Shown: positions 14,101 through 26,300 of the stretch, piece by piece | How positions within the stretch are numbered: the stretch's first letter is position 1 | Layout: every line of letters starts with the position of its first letter | Assembly: GCF_013373865.1 (NCBI RefSeq) | Contig: NC_050471.1 | Span: 10,188,050-10,252,049 of the forward strand | Source of the DNA: Monomorium pharaonis | Taxonomy: Eukaryota; Arthropoda; Insecta; Hymenoptera; Formicidae | Length of the DNA stretch: 64,000 nucleotides | Direction of reading: 5' to 3' | Made by a program: the position numbers and the translations under genes | The notes under the pieces: model-generated | Told to the model about the DNA's origin: nothing | The model's input: the letters and a program-made list of their open reading frames with translations, nothing else | The model's database searches: none

Positions 14101-16540
14101 TCGGTAAAAAGCAAGATGCGGCGCATTCGATACTGAATTCCCGTTTAATCTTCCCTCTCCACCCAACAAGTTTTGAATGGGAGATCGAAGGGCCCCGTGT
14201 CCGATTCGAACGATCCAAGAAAGGGAACAGACGTAATAAACCGGTGAAGTCAATTCTTGCGAAGTCAGGATGACACAATGGGAGAATGGTCGCAGAACGA
14301 GCAAGCTTGCTCCCCCTCCTCCTTTCTCCCAAGAGAAACCTGCTTTATTTATTCCATTATCCCGAAGACAGGTAACAGTCTCCCGCTGTCTAGCAGCACG
14401 CTTCTCGTCATCATGCATCTATATACCTTGCAATCAATGTTAAAAGGCGATTAAAAAAAATCGCAATGTTTCTTAAAATATGTTTAGAAATTATTTATAT
14501 ATATATCTCAGAACTTTGATTATTATATAAGTAATTTATACAATATATGCATAAGTAAATATTATATAATATTATATATAAATAATTATTATATAAGAAA
14601 ATTACATAATTATTTATAAGCAAATTTAATTTGAAATATATTGATTTGTGTTATAAGTATAAAAAAATAATATTCAAATAAAATTTGGAAACCTCTGGTT
14701 TGCTCATTAACGATAATGAGACGTTGTTTCTTAAAAGAAAAGCTCTTTATCAAAAAGCTCTTTAATTACTAAAATTATATCAAATATCTTTAGAAGAAAG
14801 AAAGAGAAAGTATGTATTTTTAAATTAATCAATCTTCAGATTAATTTGTTTTATAATTTTCGTAGAAAAAATTTAAAGTTTCAAGTTTCCCATTTTGTAT
14901 TATGTTCTTGGCTACGCTCGTCATCATAGGTAGTCGACCAACTCTTCCTCGGGTTCCTAGGAAGATCGTCAATCCTTAACATTACATCCCGACGAGCACA
15001 TAACGCCGTGATGGAGCTGGCATTAATTAAAGCGTGGTCGTTAATTGACGGACAAATCCGAGCAGGCTGCGGATAAATACAGACACCTCAATCGAGACAT
15101 GAATGGCATTGTCAGCGGTTCGAAGAACTGCTTCCCGGGGAGAGATAATCAATTCCCTTAGCTGCATTGCCGGCACTATGTATACCGTAAGGATGGACGT
15201 AGAAAGGATAATTAAGCGAGTACGTCAAAGATACTCATTTCGTTGACATTAATTAAATCTGGTTGCGTCACATTATCGTAGTAACATTAACAGAGCCCTT
15301 CATAGTTTCGTTTTTTAAATCAGATTAAATGACACAAGATGTCACTTATTAATTAAACGTAATTAACGTAATTGAGAAGGGATTTTGATTTATGAGCCAC
15401 TGAAAAGCTAAAAGCTTTTACTAGTGCGTGCAAACAGATTGTTGAATGTTGCATTTTTAAGATAATTTCAAATAAAATTTACTTTCATAAAATTTAAAGA
15501 TTAATTACAATTAATATGAAAAAGTCAAACTTAGAAAAATACATCACCAATTAAATGTTTGTTAACAAGAAATTGATCGCATAAGAAGAAAACTATACAA
15601 AATACTTGCGACACATGTCATGTCATATATATTGTTATATTATCTTAACCATTCTATTTGAGGTCAGATTATTGTGAAAGTATATTACGGTACATCATAA
15701 TATTTCAGGTTCTGTCGCGTGGTATACGCAAGCTCCGGTGTCGCATTCCTCCGACGCGATTCTGCATTCCGGCAGAAACGTATCGGGATTTTCATTCATA
15801 TACATCCTGTAAAAGTGAGCTTCCATCCCTCGCCTACGCGATTCTGAAGATTTTATCCCCCATAGGCAGCCAACCAGAAGAGGAGTCACCCCTCGGCATG
15901 ATATTATGATAATACACTTATATTCATATGCAATAGGGTTCTCGACTTAGGAAGGCACAGAGAGGGCAACACGAAAGTCGTCCTTCTCGGGGTCTGCAAG
16001 CCGTAATGTAATTCGATCGACACTTTAGCCCCCGGGATGATAGAACGTTCGGATAGAAATTGATGGCGAGCGGCGAGATGACGTGGCTGAAGAAGGGAAG
16101 ATGAGTCCCGGGATGGCAGGTAAACTGACTCCCAATGCTATTCGAGTGCCGAGGTTCCCGAACTAATTGCCCGTTAATTTGGTTAATTGTGGAAGCACGA
16201 CAAGTATCGGCTTGTTCCGACGACGATGGATCCCGCCGCGATAATGAAGGGCTCAAGGGATGAACGGGAATTAGGAACCGCCGCTTTTTTTTTAATGAGG
16301 GGAGCAAGACAACGAAATTTTAAATCAACCGCTATTAATTACAGCGTGCTATAAAAATCGCAATCCGCAATTATCTTTATTGTATTTTAATATATTTTGT
16401 TTAATATTTTTAACATAATATGCATTATTTATAAAAATTGTTTGAAAAAGATGCCAGTACACTACTAGGTTCAGTACGAAAATATTGTACGAAAACGTCT
16501 TTTTTGGCGTTGCTTTTATCACAGTATATTAACATTAGCA
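11159..16540. other. Non-coding stretch, possible intron
   Basis: No supported gene. CpG-rich blocks lie at about 11340-11720, 12220-12700, 12900-13720, 14100-14420, 14900-15260 and 15700-16280. Strongly AT-rich DNA with short palindromes lies at 13740-14090 and 14440-14700. A possible 59-nt mini-exon on the minus strand at 13436-13494 (acceptor ctttcag, donor gtaagc) is too short to support. Confidence 0.45.
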
Positions 16541-16980
16541 GATACTGGCGAGTTATACGTATATTGAAAAGGTGACATCAAAAGTTATCTATTAAAAAAA
16601 GTTGGTGTGCACAATTTAAATTATTTATAATGCTATTTCGTATCAAACATACATCTAAAGAAAGAATATTTATTCGCAACTGTACTTAATGTACAAGTTT
16701 CGAATTTTAAAAAAACCCAAAAATAATGAATGTTATATAAAAAAAACATTTGTAATGCATTTGAAAATTTTCCAATATTTTCTACATCTACACCATTTTC
16801 ATTCCTTCCCGAAACTCGTGCATTATATATTATCGCAACCAAATATTCTTTTTTTAATAATTCACTTTTGGTAATACAAAATAGCACTGTAAATAAATTA
16901 AATGATACCAACTTTTGTTATAGATAGCTCTAACGTCACCTTTCCAACAACATATCATTCATCATAGTATCTGCCAGTAT
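16541..16980. mobile_element. Long imperfect inverted repeat (foldback/MITE-like), about 440 bp
   Basis: The left arm (16541-16702) and right arm (16810-16980) are imperfect reverse complements along their length. Matched blocks include atactggc at the outer ends, aaaggtgac, agttggt, a shared atgctattt-like block, agaatattt, and gtttcg at the inner ends. About 107 bp of AT-rich DNA separates the arms. The arms have diverged and no clear target duplication flanks them, so the element is old. No transposase is encoded; the two overlapping open frames inside are by-products of the AT-rich sequence. The class is unknown. Confidence 0.6.
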
Positions 16981-18776
16981 TGACAAGAACAACCTCACCT
17001 CTTCAAATAGACCAAAACTTTTGCACTCATTCAATGTTAATTAAAAAATAATAAAGAATGTACTCTTGCGGATCCCATAATACTTTCCAAATAAGATAAA
17101 AATAGCAATTTAACAAAATTCTAGCAATTAAAATACTAAAAACACGTTATCGTGTGGAAAGTAAAAGATTAATCTCGGATGGCTATCTCCCGAGTGCCAG
17201 GAAGACTTTCCCGACTAACTAACGGAGAGTGTGACCAATACACCTAACTATTATCGCGCAGTAACACGCGATTACTCGGCTCGAAAAGTTTACACTGCTC
17301 TCTTGATCAGATCTGGAAATCTCTTGGTCGGAAAATGGTTCCTCCTTTCTCCGTTCCTTCCCCAACAACGATTAAACCACTGAAAACGTTAACATTCTAT
17401 TCGAGGAAACCATTTTCCTCGTCATTTTCCCGTTTCTTTATCCGGGATTCTTGTTCTTGTGGATTACAGAAATGAGCTGACAGAAGGAACGAGAAGAAAC
17501 TTCTTAGCAACGAAAATCCCAAGATTGATTATCGGTGTCTATTCGCGTTTATCGTTCACGGCACGCTCGCCGTTATTATAAGGTGATACCGAGGAAATGT
17601 TCTTATTGCAAACTGAAAGTTTTTTACGTCAGTAAATCGAGAAATAAGTAGAGTCTGATAATTTTCTCTAGATAAATAAAATCTAAAATAATTCGACGAC
17701 AAATCCACAAGATGATTCATAAAATTGGTCGTAATATTATGTAGTAATGTTCACTTTTCACGATGACGATATTGAACGGTCTCGGCAAATTGCGTAAAAG
17801 AGATTGCAAAATCCATAAGGTTGAAAAAGGTTTTTACGGCGATCGTTACGCACGGCATTCGGTATAGCCTGAATCCCCGAAGGAAGATATAAATGTTCGT
17901 AAGTACGACCTGCATAGGCGTCTATGTAAGTATTTAGTTGCTTCCCCGTCGCGTAACGCACACAAGTGCATATCCCATATGTAATCTTCTGATACTCCGC
18001 GGATCCTGTAAGTGCGTTGTCTTGTCGTCCAACGGCGTCTTAGGCACGACATTTCATTACCGCATATCGAACGAATTCACCCTCTCTCGCCGCCGGTTTC
18101 CCATAAAATAGTAGACAGCCATATAAACAGTTCGCATCATAAAATACAAGAAAGGCAATTGGCCAACTTTTTGCGATAAATACTTTCTCACATCAATGGA
18201 AATCAGCGATGTCTTAATCATAATCGAAGTAAAATTTGCGAGCTTTCGCGCGTGATTAAAATGTATTCTTAGAATTACGATTAGCAGCATAACATTCGTA
18301 TTAAAATAAATGGTACGAAATAATTTTTTATGTGTAGTTTTCATTTCTATAATACATTATCATTTATAAGTAAAATTGCGCGATAATTTTTGAAAAAATC
18401 TTGGTGCTTTAATAAAGATAGATGTAAAAACTGTAATGAATTTATGATACGCAAAAGTTTCCAGAATTTGAATGATCTCTCACATGAATTAGAACTCGTT
18501 CAAAGTTTTGTCGTTAAATATAGCGAGTCTACAATATTACGAAACAGTTTGCGTTATTATGCTGTAAAACAGTCTGTGTCATTGTGCTGAAAGTATCATG
18601 TCATTGTTGAGAAGCTTTGTTGTAGTGTCTGCAACTAATTTTGACAATTTTTTGATGAAATAGAAATGACTGATATTAAAGAACAAGAAATGTTTGCGTA
18701 AAATTTTGTTTCTTTTGAACAAACTTGCAGTTGTAACTATCACAATGCTCAAGGTTTTGTACAAAATAAATGTATA
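16981..18776. other. Non-coding stretch
   Basis: No gene is supported. The blocks 17150-17600 and 17740-18080 are moderately CpG-containing; the rest is AT-rich. Overlapping open frames on the minus strand at 17758-18052 have no recognisable domain. Confidence 0.45.
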
Positions 18777-18918
18777 AGGGCCGGTTGTTCCAACTTCTTG
18801 GTAAACTTACCCAACAGGTAAATATGTGTTTGTCTTTATTTATTTAAGAAAAGAAATGAAGATAGACACATGCTTACCTGGTAGGTAAGTTTACCAAGAA
18901 GTTGGAACAACCGGCCCT
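18777..18918. mobile_element. Palindromic MITE, possibly PIF/Harbinger-like
   Basis: The 35-bp terminal inverted repeats at 18777-18811 and 18884-18918 are identical, starting AGGGCCGGTTGTTCCAACTT. The inner sequence also pairs imperfectly, so the whole 142 bp is nearly one palindrome. The 9-bp string aaatgtata lies directly on both sides (18768-18776 and 18919-18927). Read another way, the element is 18778-18917 with TAA on both sides; a three-base TWA duplication with GG..CC-rich termini is known for PIF/Harbinger elements. Because the local site is itself repetitive, both readings stand. With perfect ends and an intact duplication, the insertion looks young. It has no coding capacity. Confidence 0.8.
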
Positions 18919-21900
18919 AAATGTATAAAATAAAAAATAAATAAAAATACCAAAAAATGTGAAAATAAACACAAAATATTATTTTAAGCAATTTCACGAA
19001 TTTACACTTTATATCCTATACATATACATGATTCTTAATCAAACACAAAGACCATAATCATTTATATTCATTGCTTATAGAATAAAACCATTTATAATAA
19101 AAGAGCTGTTTGTTTTTTTCTTTATTGCAAACAAGTTAATTCAATGGCACAGTTCCATTAATTAATATCCAGTGGTTATTTAAGAACAAGACTTTTAACG
19201 GTCAATAATCTTGCTGTGCGCTTTCTCTGTTCAAATTCATTTTCTTTGTACTAATTCTAAAAAATTACATTTTACATGTAAAATTTTTTTTGTAACTTAC
19301 AATTAATATTTTTTCTTCCTTCTTTTTTTCTCTCCTCCTTCTCTCTCTCTCTCACTCTCTCTCTCTCTCTCTCTCTCTAGATTATTTGAAATATACCTAT
19401 GTAAAAATATTAATGTCTCAATTTTAATATATCTTATTATTAACCAATTTAAAAATATAATATTCCAAATTATAAAACTGTCCCCCTGCATGTACAATGA
19501 CATACGTTTGTATTTTTAAGCTTAAAACAAAAGGTTTACGTTGTCAGGGCAGAAAATAGAACAAGAAAAGAAGTGTAAAAATGTCTGGAAAATGCGCCTG
19601 AAGTGAACAAAACTCATATTACAGTTGACTCGTAACGTCTGTTTGATATCATGACTGCGTTTCACTGGACTGTACAATTCGCTTCATCTCTCACTCCTCT
19701 TCTACCCTGCTCCTACCACTTGTTGGCATTTCAGGATTGTTGGCGGAAAGTTGACGGAAATTCTGCGGTTCCATTCAAGCGTAATTAATGCCAATGTATT
19801 TATTTAGCGCTTGGCGGTAGGATGCACGGCCAGGATGCGAGTGCGGTTTATGATGTAGTTTATGAAAATGTTCGCCGCAGGAAAGAGGGAGAGAAGGAAG
19901 AAGCAAAGATCCCTAGAGATGCCCTCGCATCTTCGCATATCCCGACCCCCCATTGCACAGGTGACGCTCCCTCAGGAACAACCCCGTTGAGTGTATGTGC
20001 GCACGTGTGTGTGCGTTTATGTCGCCGCCAGATATTACCGTATAATTTTGGGATATTTCACTGGCACGTAAAGCAAGCCTCGGACGTGCGCGAATAGCTT
20101 CACGGACGATCGTTATTCGCTCGCGAGAGAGAACAAAAGGAAACGAACGGGAGGCAGAGTCCTCGGAGGGTTTCTGCTTTGCATGGTGCGACGATATAGC
20201 GCGTGTGAAGGGTACACTTGAGAGCCGAGCGCACGGGTCGTCATGAATAATTGAGATTCTTGTACAGGGCATCGTTTCGCGTCAAGCTTCGCAGGGATGT
20301 GCTCCTTGACGAAATCTATCCACGTGCCGTATCGATCCTTTTTTTTTTTTTATCGGATGCATGAAAATTTTATCGATAGAATATCATCGTGTACACGTCG
20401 ACATAAAGTAGCTAAACAAGTATCGTGTAGGCGATAGAGAAATCCCAACCCTTTGCGTCTCTTTAGGTCTTACTCATATTAATCCATTTAGTTTATGATG
20501 CGTTTAGAATCTTTTGATGCGCGTTTTGAATGCGAGCCTAAATCTTTCAGAAAATTATGTATTTTTCTAATTTTCAGGTTTAATAACATTCCTAACTTTG
20601 TTTAACTTTAATATATAGTCCTCACGATTATTAGATTTTTAGAAAAAAATATTTTAGAAGACAGTTATTGTGTAAAAAAATATTTTCATATTTTAATAAA
20701 TCTTTGAAGAATATTTTATCAGCACCCACGTCACCTTCTAAAAAGATTCTCACCGTCCACGTGTCGCCTTTTTCCGAGATCGCGACGGACGTGGCGAAAC
20801 GTGCGCGAATACAAAGTCAAGAGTCTAGCGGCAGCGTCCATCTCAAATGGTAAAGGTACACGGATACGCGAACGTAAGAACAACAGCGTTGCACGCGCAT
20901 CAGCCGTACGATGACAAATCGCGCATCAACGAAGCGCGAGCCGCTTATCCATCAACATCAGCCCGGGACGCGCCCGTCCCCCGGCCCGTGGGCATTCCAC
21001 GTAGTGGAACCGCATTACATTCCCGCCGCCGATGTAGCACGGCGCCTCCAGAGACTCCGTCGATTCATGATCCTGCGCGACACCGGCCAAATCGCCGCCA
21101 CGAGTGGCGATTGTGAGACCGTCGAAAGAGATTTATCGCCGATTCGTGATCGTCGACTTGCCGGGGCCCTCTTCCGCCTCTCCGCGACAGAATGGAGCTA
21201 CCTTACTCGTCGCTTTTCTGCCTACTCATTGATACGCCTTTATCGCACGTGTGTATCTCTCCGTCCAGAATTTTGAATCGATTTTACAGCGCGTCTAAAA
21301 ATGGACACGAGCACAATCGTTATATCGGTGCGTCGATATTATCGAGAGCTGACGGGGATATATTAAGATCCGCGCACGGTTATTTCGAAAAATAGTAGCG
21401 GCGCTTGCATATAAATTAAGTTGATAATGATTAATGAAGTACGTCGGTAAGTAATTATGCATCGCCAGCAACGGTAACATGCTATGTACGAGTTATAATA
21501 TGTATCTCGTTATATTAATAATCCGGGATCCTGTTTCACAATAATAAAAATAGCTGATATCTGTTCTCTGTGTATGCAGGGCGAAAGGAAGATTCGTAAA
21601 CATTCGCGAAGAGACTCTAATGGCGAAAGTTAGAAAAGCATTGCGATACACGGAAAATTCTAAACGAGAAGGAAAAATCAACCACTTCCCCGGGATTCTC
21701 GGATAAAAATAAAAATGTATGAACAATGCGCCATCCCGTCGATGTTGTTTTGAAATGACACATTGTTCATCGTAGCTGTCGATGACGATAAAATAACGAA
21801 TAAACGTGCGCTTGTCAAACGCAAAGCACATATTTATAGCTTGTATCGTATGAAATCCTTATCGAAGGCAAATCTCGAATCACGAAGATATATATCGCAT

Positions 21901-22982
21901 ATTTGTGCATAGAATATATAACAGTTTCTATATTTTCGGATATTTAATCATAAGTTGCGAGCAATACATCTTTTATTTTTATTAAAGAAAAATTTAAGAG
22001 AAAATAATGCAAAGTTTTTCAAATAAAAACAAATGCAAACATCTCTGGCAACATAGGAAACAGTAGGAACAGTAAATAAAAATGTTGATATTGAAAAACA
22101 CAAATTTCTTTCTGAAATGTATCCATCGCCGTACACGCGCAGGTATTAATACAACTTATGCGTGTTGGGTACTCTTCGTAAATAAGAAAAGATAACAATA
22201 TATCCACTCTTTATATTTAAAAAAACAAGTTTCATTCATTGATCTGTTCTTATCCCCTGTAAATCGCGGCTTTACTTCATAATTAGTTATATTATATATA
22301 AATAAAATTTATATTAATTACATAAATATAAATAAAGGGCATAATATTGTATCGTTTCAAAATATATAAGAAGTAAGGGCAGACTTCATAGATATCCTGT
22401 ATAAATTGTGCCAGGTAGACGATGCAAGAGAATGTTTGGTGTCGTGCCGCACGGAAACGACCGGAAGGATATCAGAGAGATATCACTATTGTGCATATCT
22501 CATACGGGTATCTCTCTTGCAGTGACTCGGCGCGAATATACAACCGGCAGATCGATACGTTGGTTATACCGGCGCACTCTGAATTTGCCAGACTCGCGCG
22601 CGTTGTCTCCCGTTAAGTACACGGAGGTGCATTCCGCGCGCTGATACTGACGCACCGGCACATAATTTCCGTAGCTCCGCTATTTGCGCCGTTTAAGGAT
22701 TAATTAATTACACCGTCGTTAAAACGCATGTACCAATGCCCGAGATAGCCACCGATAATAGAGCCGGCTGATTCGAAAGCGAGTGCACCGGAAGTGATAA
22801 CGACGAACATGCGGTTCGATTTCTTCCCGATACAACCAGCGACTGCAGGAAGTAAAACAATTGCAACGAAATGAACACAATAATTTTAAGTATTTTATAG
22901 AGACTAGAACACAACATTGCGCGCGCTTCGCGCGCGCCACTTAGCATTTTTATATTAAACATTGCACTTTTTTTTCTTCTGT
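18919..22982. other. Non-coding stretch with pyrimidine tract
   Basis: No gene is supported. AT-rich DNA with a pyrimidine-rich tract at 19308-19378 ending in a CT microsatellite (19339-19378). CpG-rich blocks at 19660-20330, 20700-21390 and 22400-22940 contain overlapping open frames on both strands without known domains. A poly-T run lies at about 20339-20352. Confidence 0.45.
19339..19378. repeat. CT microsatellite
   Basis: About 20 CT dinucleotides with one CA interruption, at the end of a longer pyrimidine-rich tract from 19308. Confidence 0.9.
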
Positions 22983-23270
22983 AATATTACTCTCACACAC
23001 TTTATCATATTTAATGCTCTTCTCTATCTCACGCTCTTTCTCCCACTCTCTAAATTATTAATTATAATATTAATGATATTAATTATATTATTTTCATATT
23101 GTTCAATATTACTCTTACACTTTACTTTCTTATTTAATCCTCTTCTTTATCTCCCACTCTCCCCCCTCCGCCCCTCTCTCACTCACTAAACACAAATTAG
23201 TGATTATATTATATTTTCATGTTTCTTAATATCACTCTTACATACTTTATCTCCATACTTAATCCCCTTT
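22983..23270. repeat. Degenerate 122-bp tandem repeat, about 2.4 units
   Basis: Unit starts (aatattac or aatatcac, followed by tct[ct]) are at 22983, 23105 and 23228, a spacing of 122-123 bp. Each unit continues with an actttat-like segment, a cttaatcc-like segment and a pyrimidine-rich ctctt/ctccc stretch, followed by an AT-rich half. The third copy is cut short near 23270. It directly precedes the 164-bp satellite but does not resemble its monomer. Confidence 0.65.
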
Positions 23271-23340
23271 AAATAAATTAAAAATTATAATATATTATAT
23301 GTAATGTTACCTGTTAATTTTCAATCAATTTTCAAAACTT

Positions 23341-26300
23341 TCACTTTCTGGCGAACTCTTTAGAAAATTATTGTACGCGTCCGGAACTGTAGGAAAACTG
23401 TGTTAAAGTAAATAGAATTCTCGATATTTGATTAGCATTTCCCGTCAACCCTCAAAATTCAAGTTTTCCGGAAAATATAATTGTTAAAAAAATGTTTTAA
23501 TTAATTATATCACCTGAATTCTATAGCAAATTATTGTACGCGTCCGGAACTATATGAGAATTACGTTAAAATAAATAGATCAGTTGATATTTGATTAGCA
23601 TTTCAGGTCTAGCTTTAAAAATTCAAGTTTTCCGGGCAAATAATTGTTTAAAAAATGTTTTTATTAATTATAACACCGTAACTTTCCAAAAACTATTGTA
23701 CGCGTCCAAAACTATATGAAAACTGCGTTAAAATAAATAGAACTGTTGATATTCGATTTGCATTTCACGTCTAGCCCTCAAAATTCAAGTTTTTCGGGCA
23801 AAATAATTGTTTAAAAGATGTTTTAATTAATTATATCACCGGAACTTTATAGAAACATATTGTACGCGTCCCGAACTATATGAGAATTACGTTAAAATAA
23901 ATAGATCTGTCGATATTCAAATAGCAGTTGACGTGTAGCCTTAGAAATTCAAGTTTTTCAAGCAAAATAATTGTTTAAAAAATGTTCTAATTAATTATAT
24001 CACCAGAACTTTACAGAAACATATTGTACGCGTCCCGAACTATATGAGAATTACGTTCAAATAAATAGATCTGTCAATATTCGATTAGCACTTGTCGTGT
24101 AGCCTTAGAAATTCAAGTTTTTCAAGCAAAATAATTGTTTAAAAAATGTTTTAATTAATTATATCACCTGAACTTTATAGAAACATAATGTACGCGTCCC
24201 GAACTATATGAGAATTACGTTAAAATACATAGATCTGTCAAAATTCGATTAGCACTTGTCGTGTAGCCTTAGAAATTCAAGTTTTTCGGGCAAAATAATT
24301 GTTTAAAAAATGTTTTAATTAATTATATCACCTGAACTTTATAGAAACATATTGTACGCGTCCCGAACTATATGAGAATTACGTTAAAATAAATAAATCT
24401 GTCGATATTCAAATAGCACTTGACGTGTAGCCTTAGAAATTCAAGTTTTTCGGGCAAAATAATTGTTTAAAAAATGTTCTAATTAATTATATCACCTGAA
24501 CTTTATAGAAACATATTGTACGCGTCCCGAACTATATGAAAATTACGTTAAAATAATTAGATCTGTCGATATTCGATTAGCACTTGTCGTGTAGCCTTAG
24601 AAATTCAAGTTTTTCAAGCAAAATAATTGTTTAAAAAATGTTCTAATTAATTATATCACCGGAACTTTACAGAAACATATTGTACGCGTCCCGAACTATA
24701 TGAGAATTACGTTAAAATAATTAGATCTCTCGATATTCGATTAGCACTTGTCGTGTAGCCTTAGAAATTCAAGTTTTTCAAGCATAATAATTGTTTAAAA
24801 AATGTTCTAATTAATTATATCACCGGAACTTTACAGAAACATATTGTACGCGTCCCGAACTATATGAGAATTACGTTAAAATAATTAGATCTGTCGATAT
24901 TCGATTAGCACTTGTCGTGTAGCCTTAGAAATTCAAGTTTTTCAAGCATAATAATTGTTTAAAAAATGTTCTAATTAATTATATCACCGGAACTTTACAG
25001 AAACATATTGTACGCGTCCCGAACTATATGAGAATTACGTTGAAATAATTAGATCTGTCGATATTCGATTAGCACTTGTCGTGTAGCCTTAGAAATTCAA
25101 GTTTTTCAAGCATAATAATTGTTTAAAAAATGTTCTAATTAATTATATCACCGGAACTTTACAGAAACATATTGTACGCGTCCCGAACTATATGAGAATT
25201 ACGTTAAAATAATTAGATCTGTCGATATTCGATTAGCACTTGTCGTGTAGCCTCAGAAATTCAAGTTTTTCAAGCATAATAATTGTTTAAAAAATGTTCT
25301 AATTAATTATATCACCGGAACTTTATAGAAACATATTGTACGCGTCCCGAACTATATGAGAATTACGTTAAAATAATTAGATCTGTCGATATTCGATTAG
25401 CACTTGTCGTGTAGCCTTAGAAATTCAAGTTTTTCAAGCATAATAATTGTTTAAAAAATGTTTTAATTAATTATATCACCGGAACTTTATAGAAACATAT
25501 TGTACGCGTCCCGAACTATATGAGAATTACGTTAAAATACATAGATCTGTCGATATTCGATTAGCACTTGTCGTGTAGCCTCAAAAATTCAAGTTTTTTG
25601 GGCAAAATAATTGTTTAAAAAATGTTTTAATTAATTATATCACCTGAACTTTATAGAAACATATTGTAAGCGTCCCGAACTATATGAGAATTACGTTAAA
25701 ATAATTAGATCTGTCGATATTCGATTAGCACTTGTCGTGTAGCCTTAGAAATTCAAATTTTTCAAGCATAATAATTGTTTAAAAAATGTTCTAATTAATT
25801 ATATCACCGGAACCTTACAGAAACATATTGTACGCGTCCCGAACTATATGAGAATTACGTTAAAATAATTAGATCTGTCGATATTCGATTAGCACTTGTC
25901 GTGTAGCCTTAGAAATTCAAGTTTTTCAAGCATAATAATTGTTTAAAAAATGTTCTAATTAATTATATCACCGGAACTTTATAGAAACATATTGTACGCG
26001 TCCCGAACTATATGAGAATTACGTTAAAATAATTAGATCTGTCGATATTCGATTAGCACTTGTCGTGTAGCCTCAGAAATTCAAGTTTTTCAAGCATAAT
26101 AATTGTTTAAAAAATGTTCTAATTAATTATATCACCGGAACTTTACAGAAACATATTGTACGCGTCCCGAACTATATGAGAATTACGTTAAAATAATTAG
26201 ATCTGTCGATATTCGATTGGCACTTGTCGTGTAGCCTCAGAAATTCAAGTTTTTCAAGCATAATAATTGTTTAAAAAATGTTCTAATTAATTATATCACC

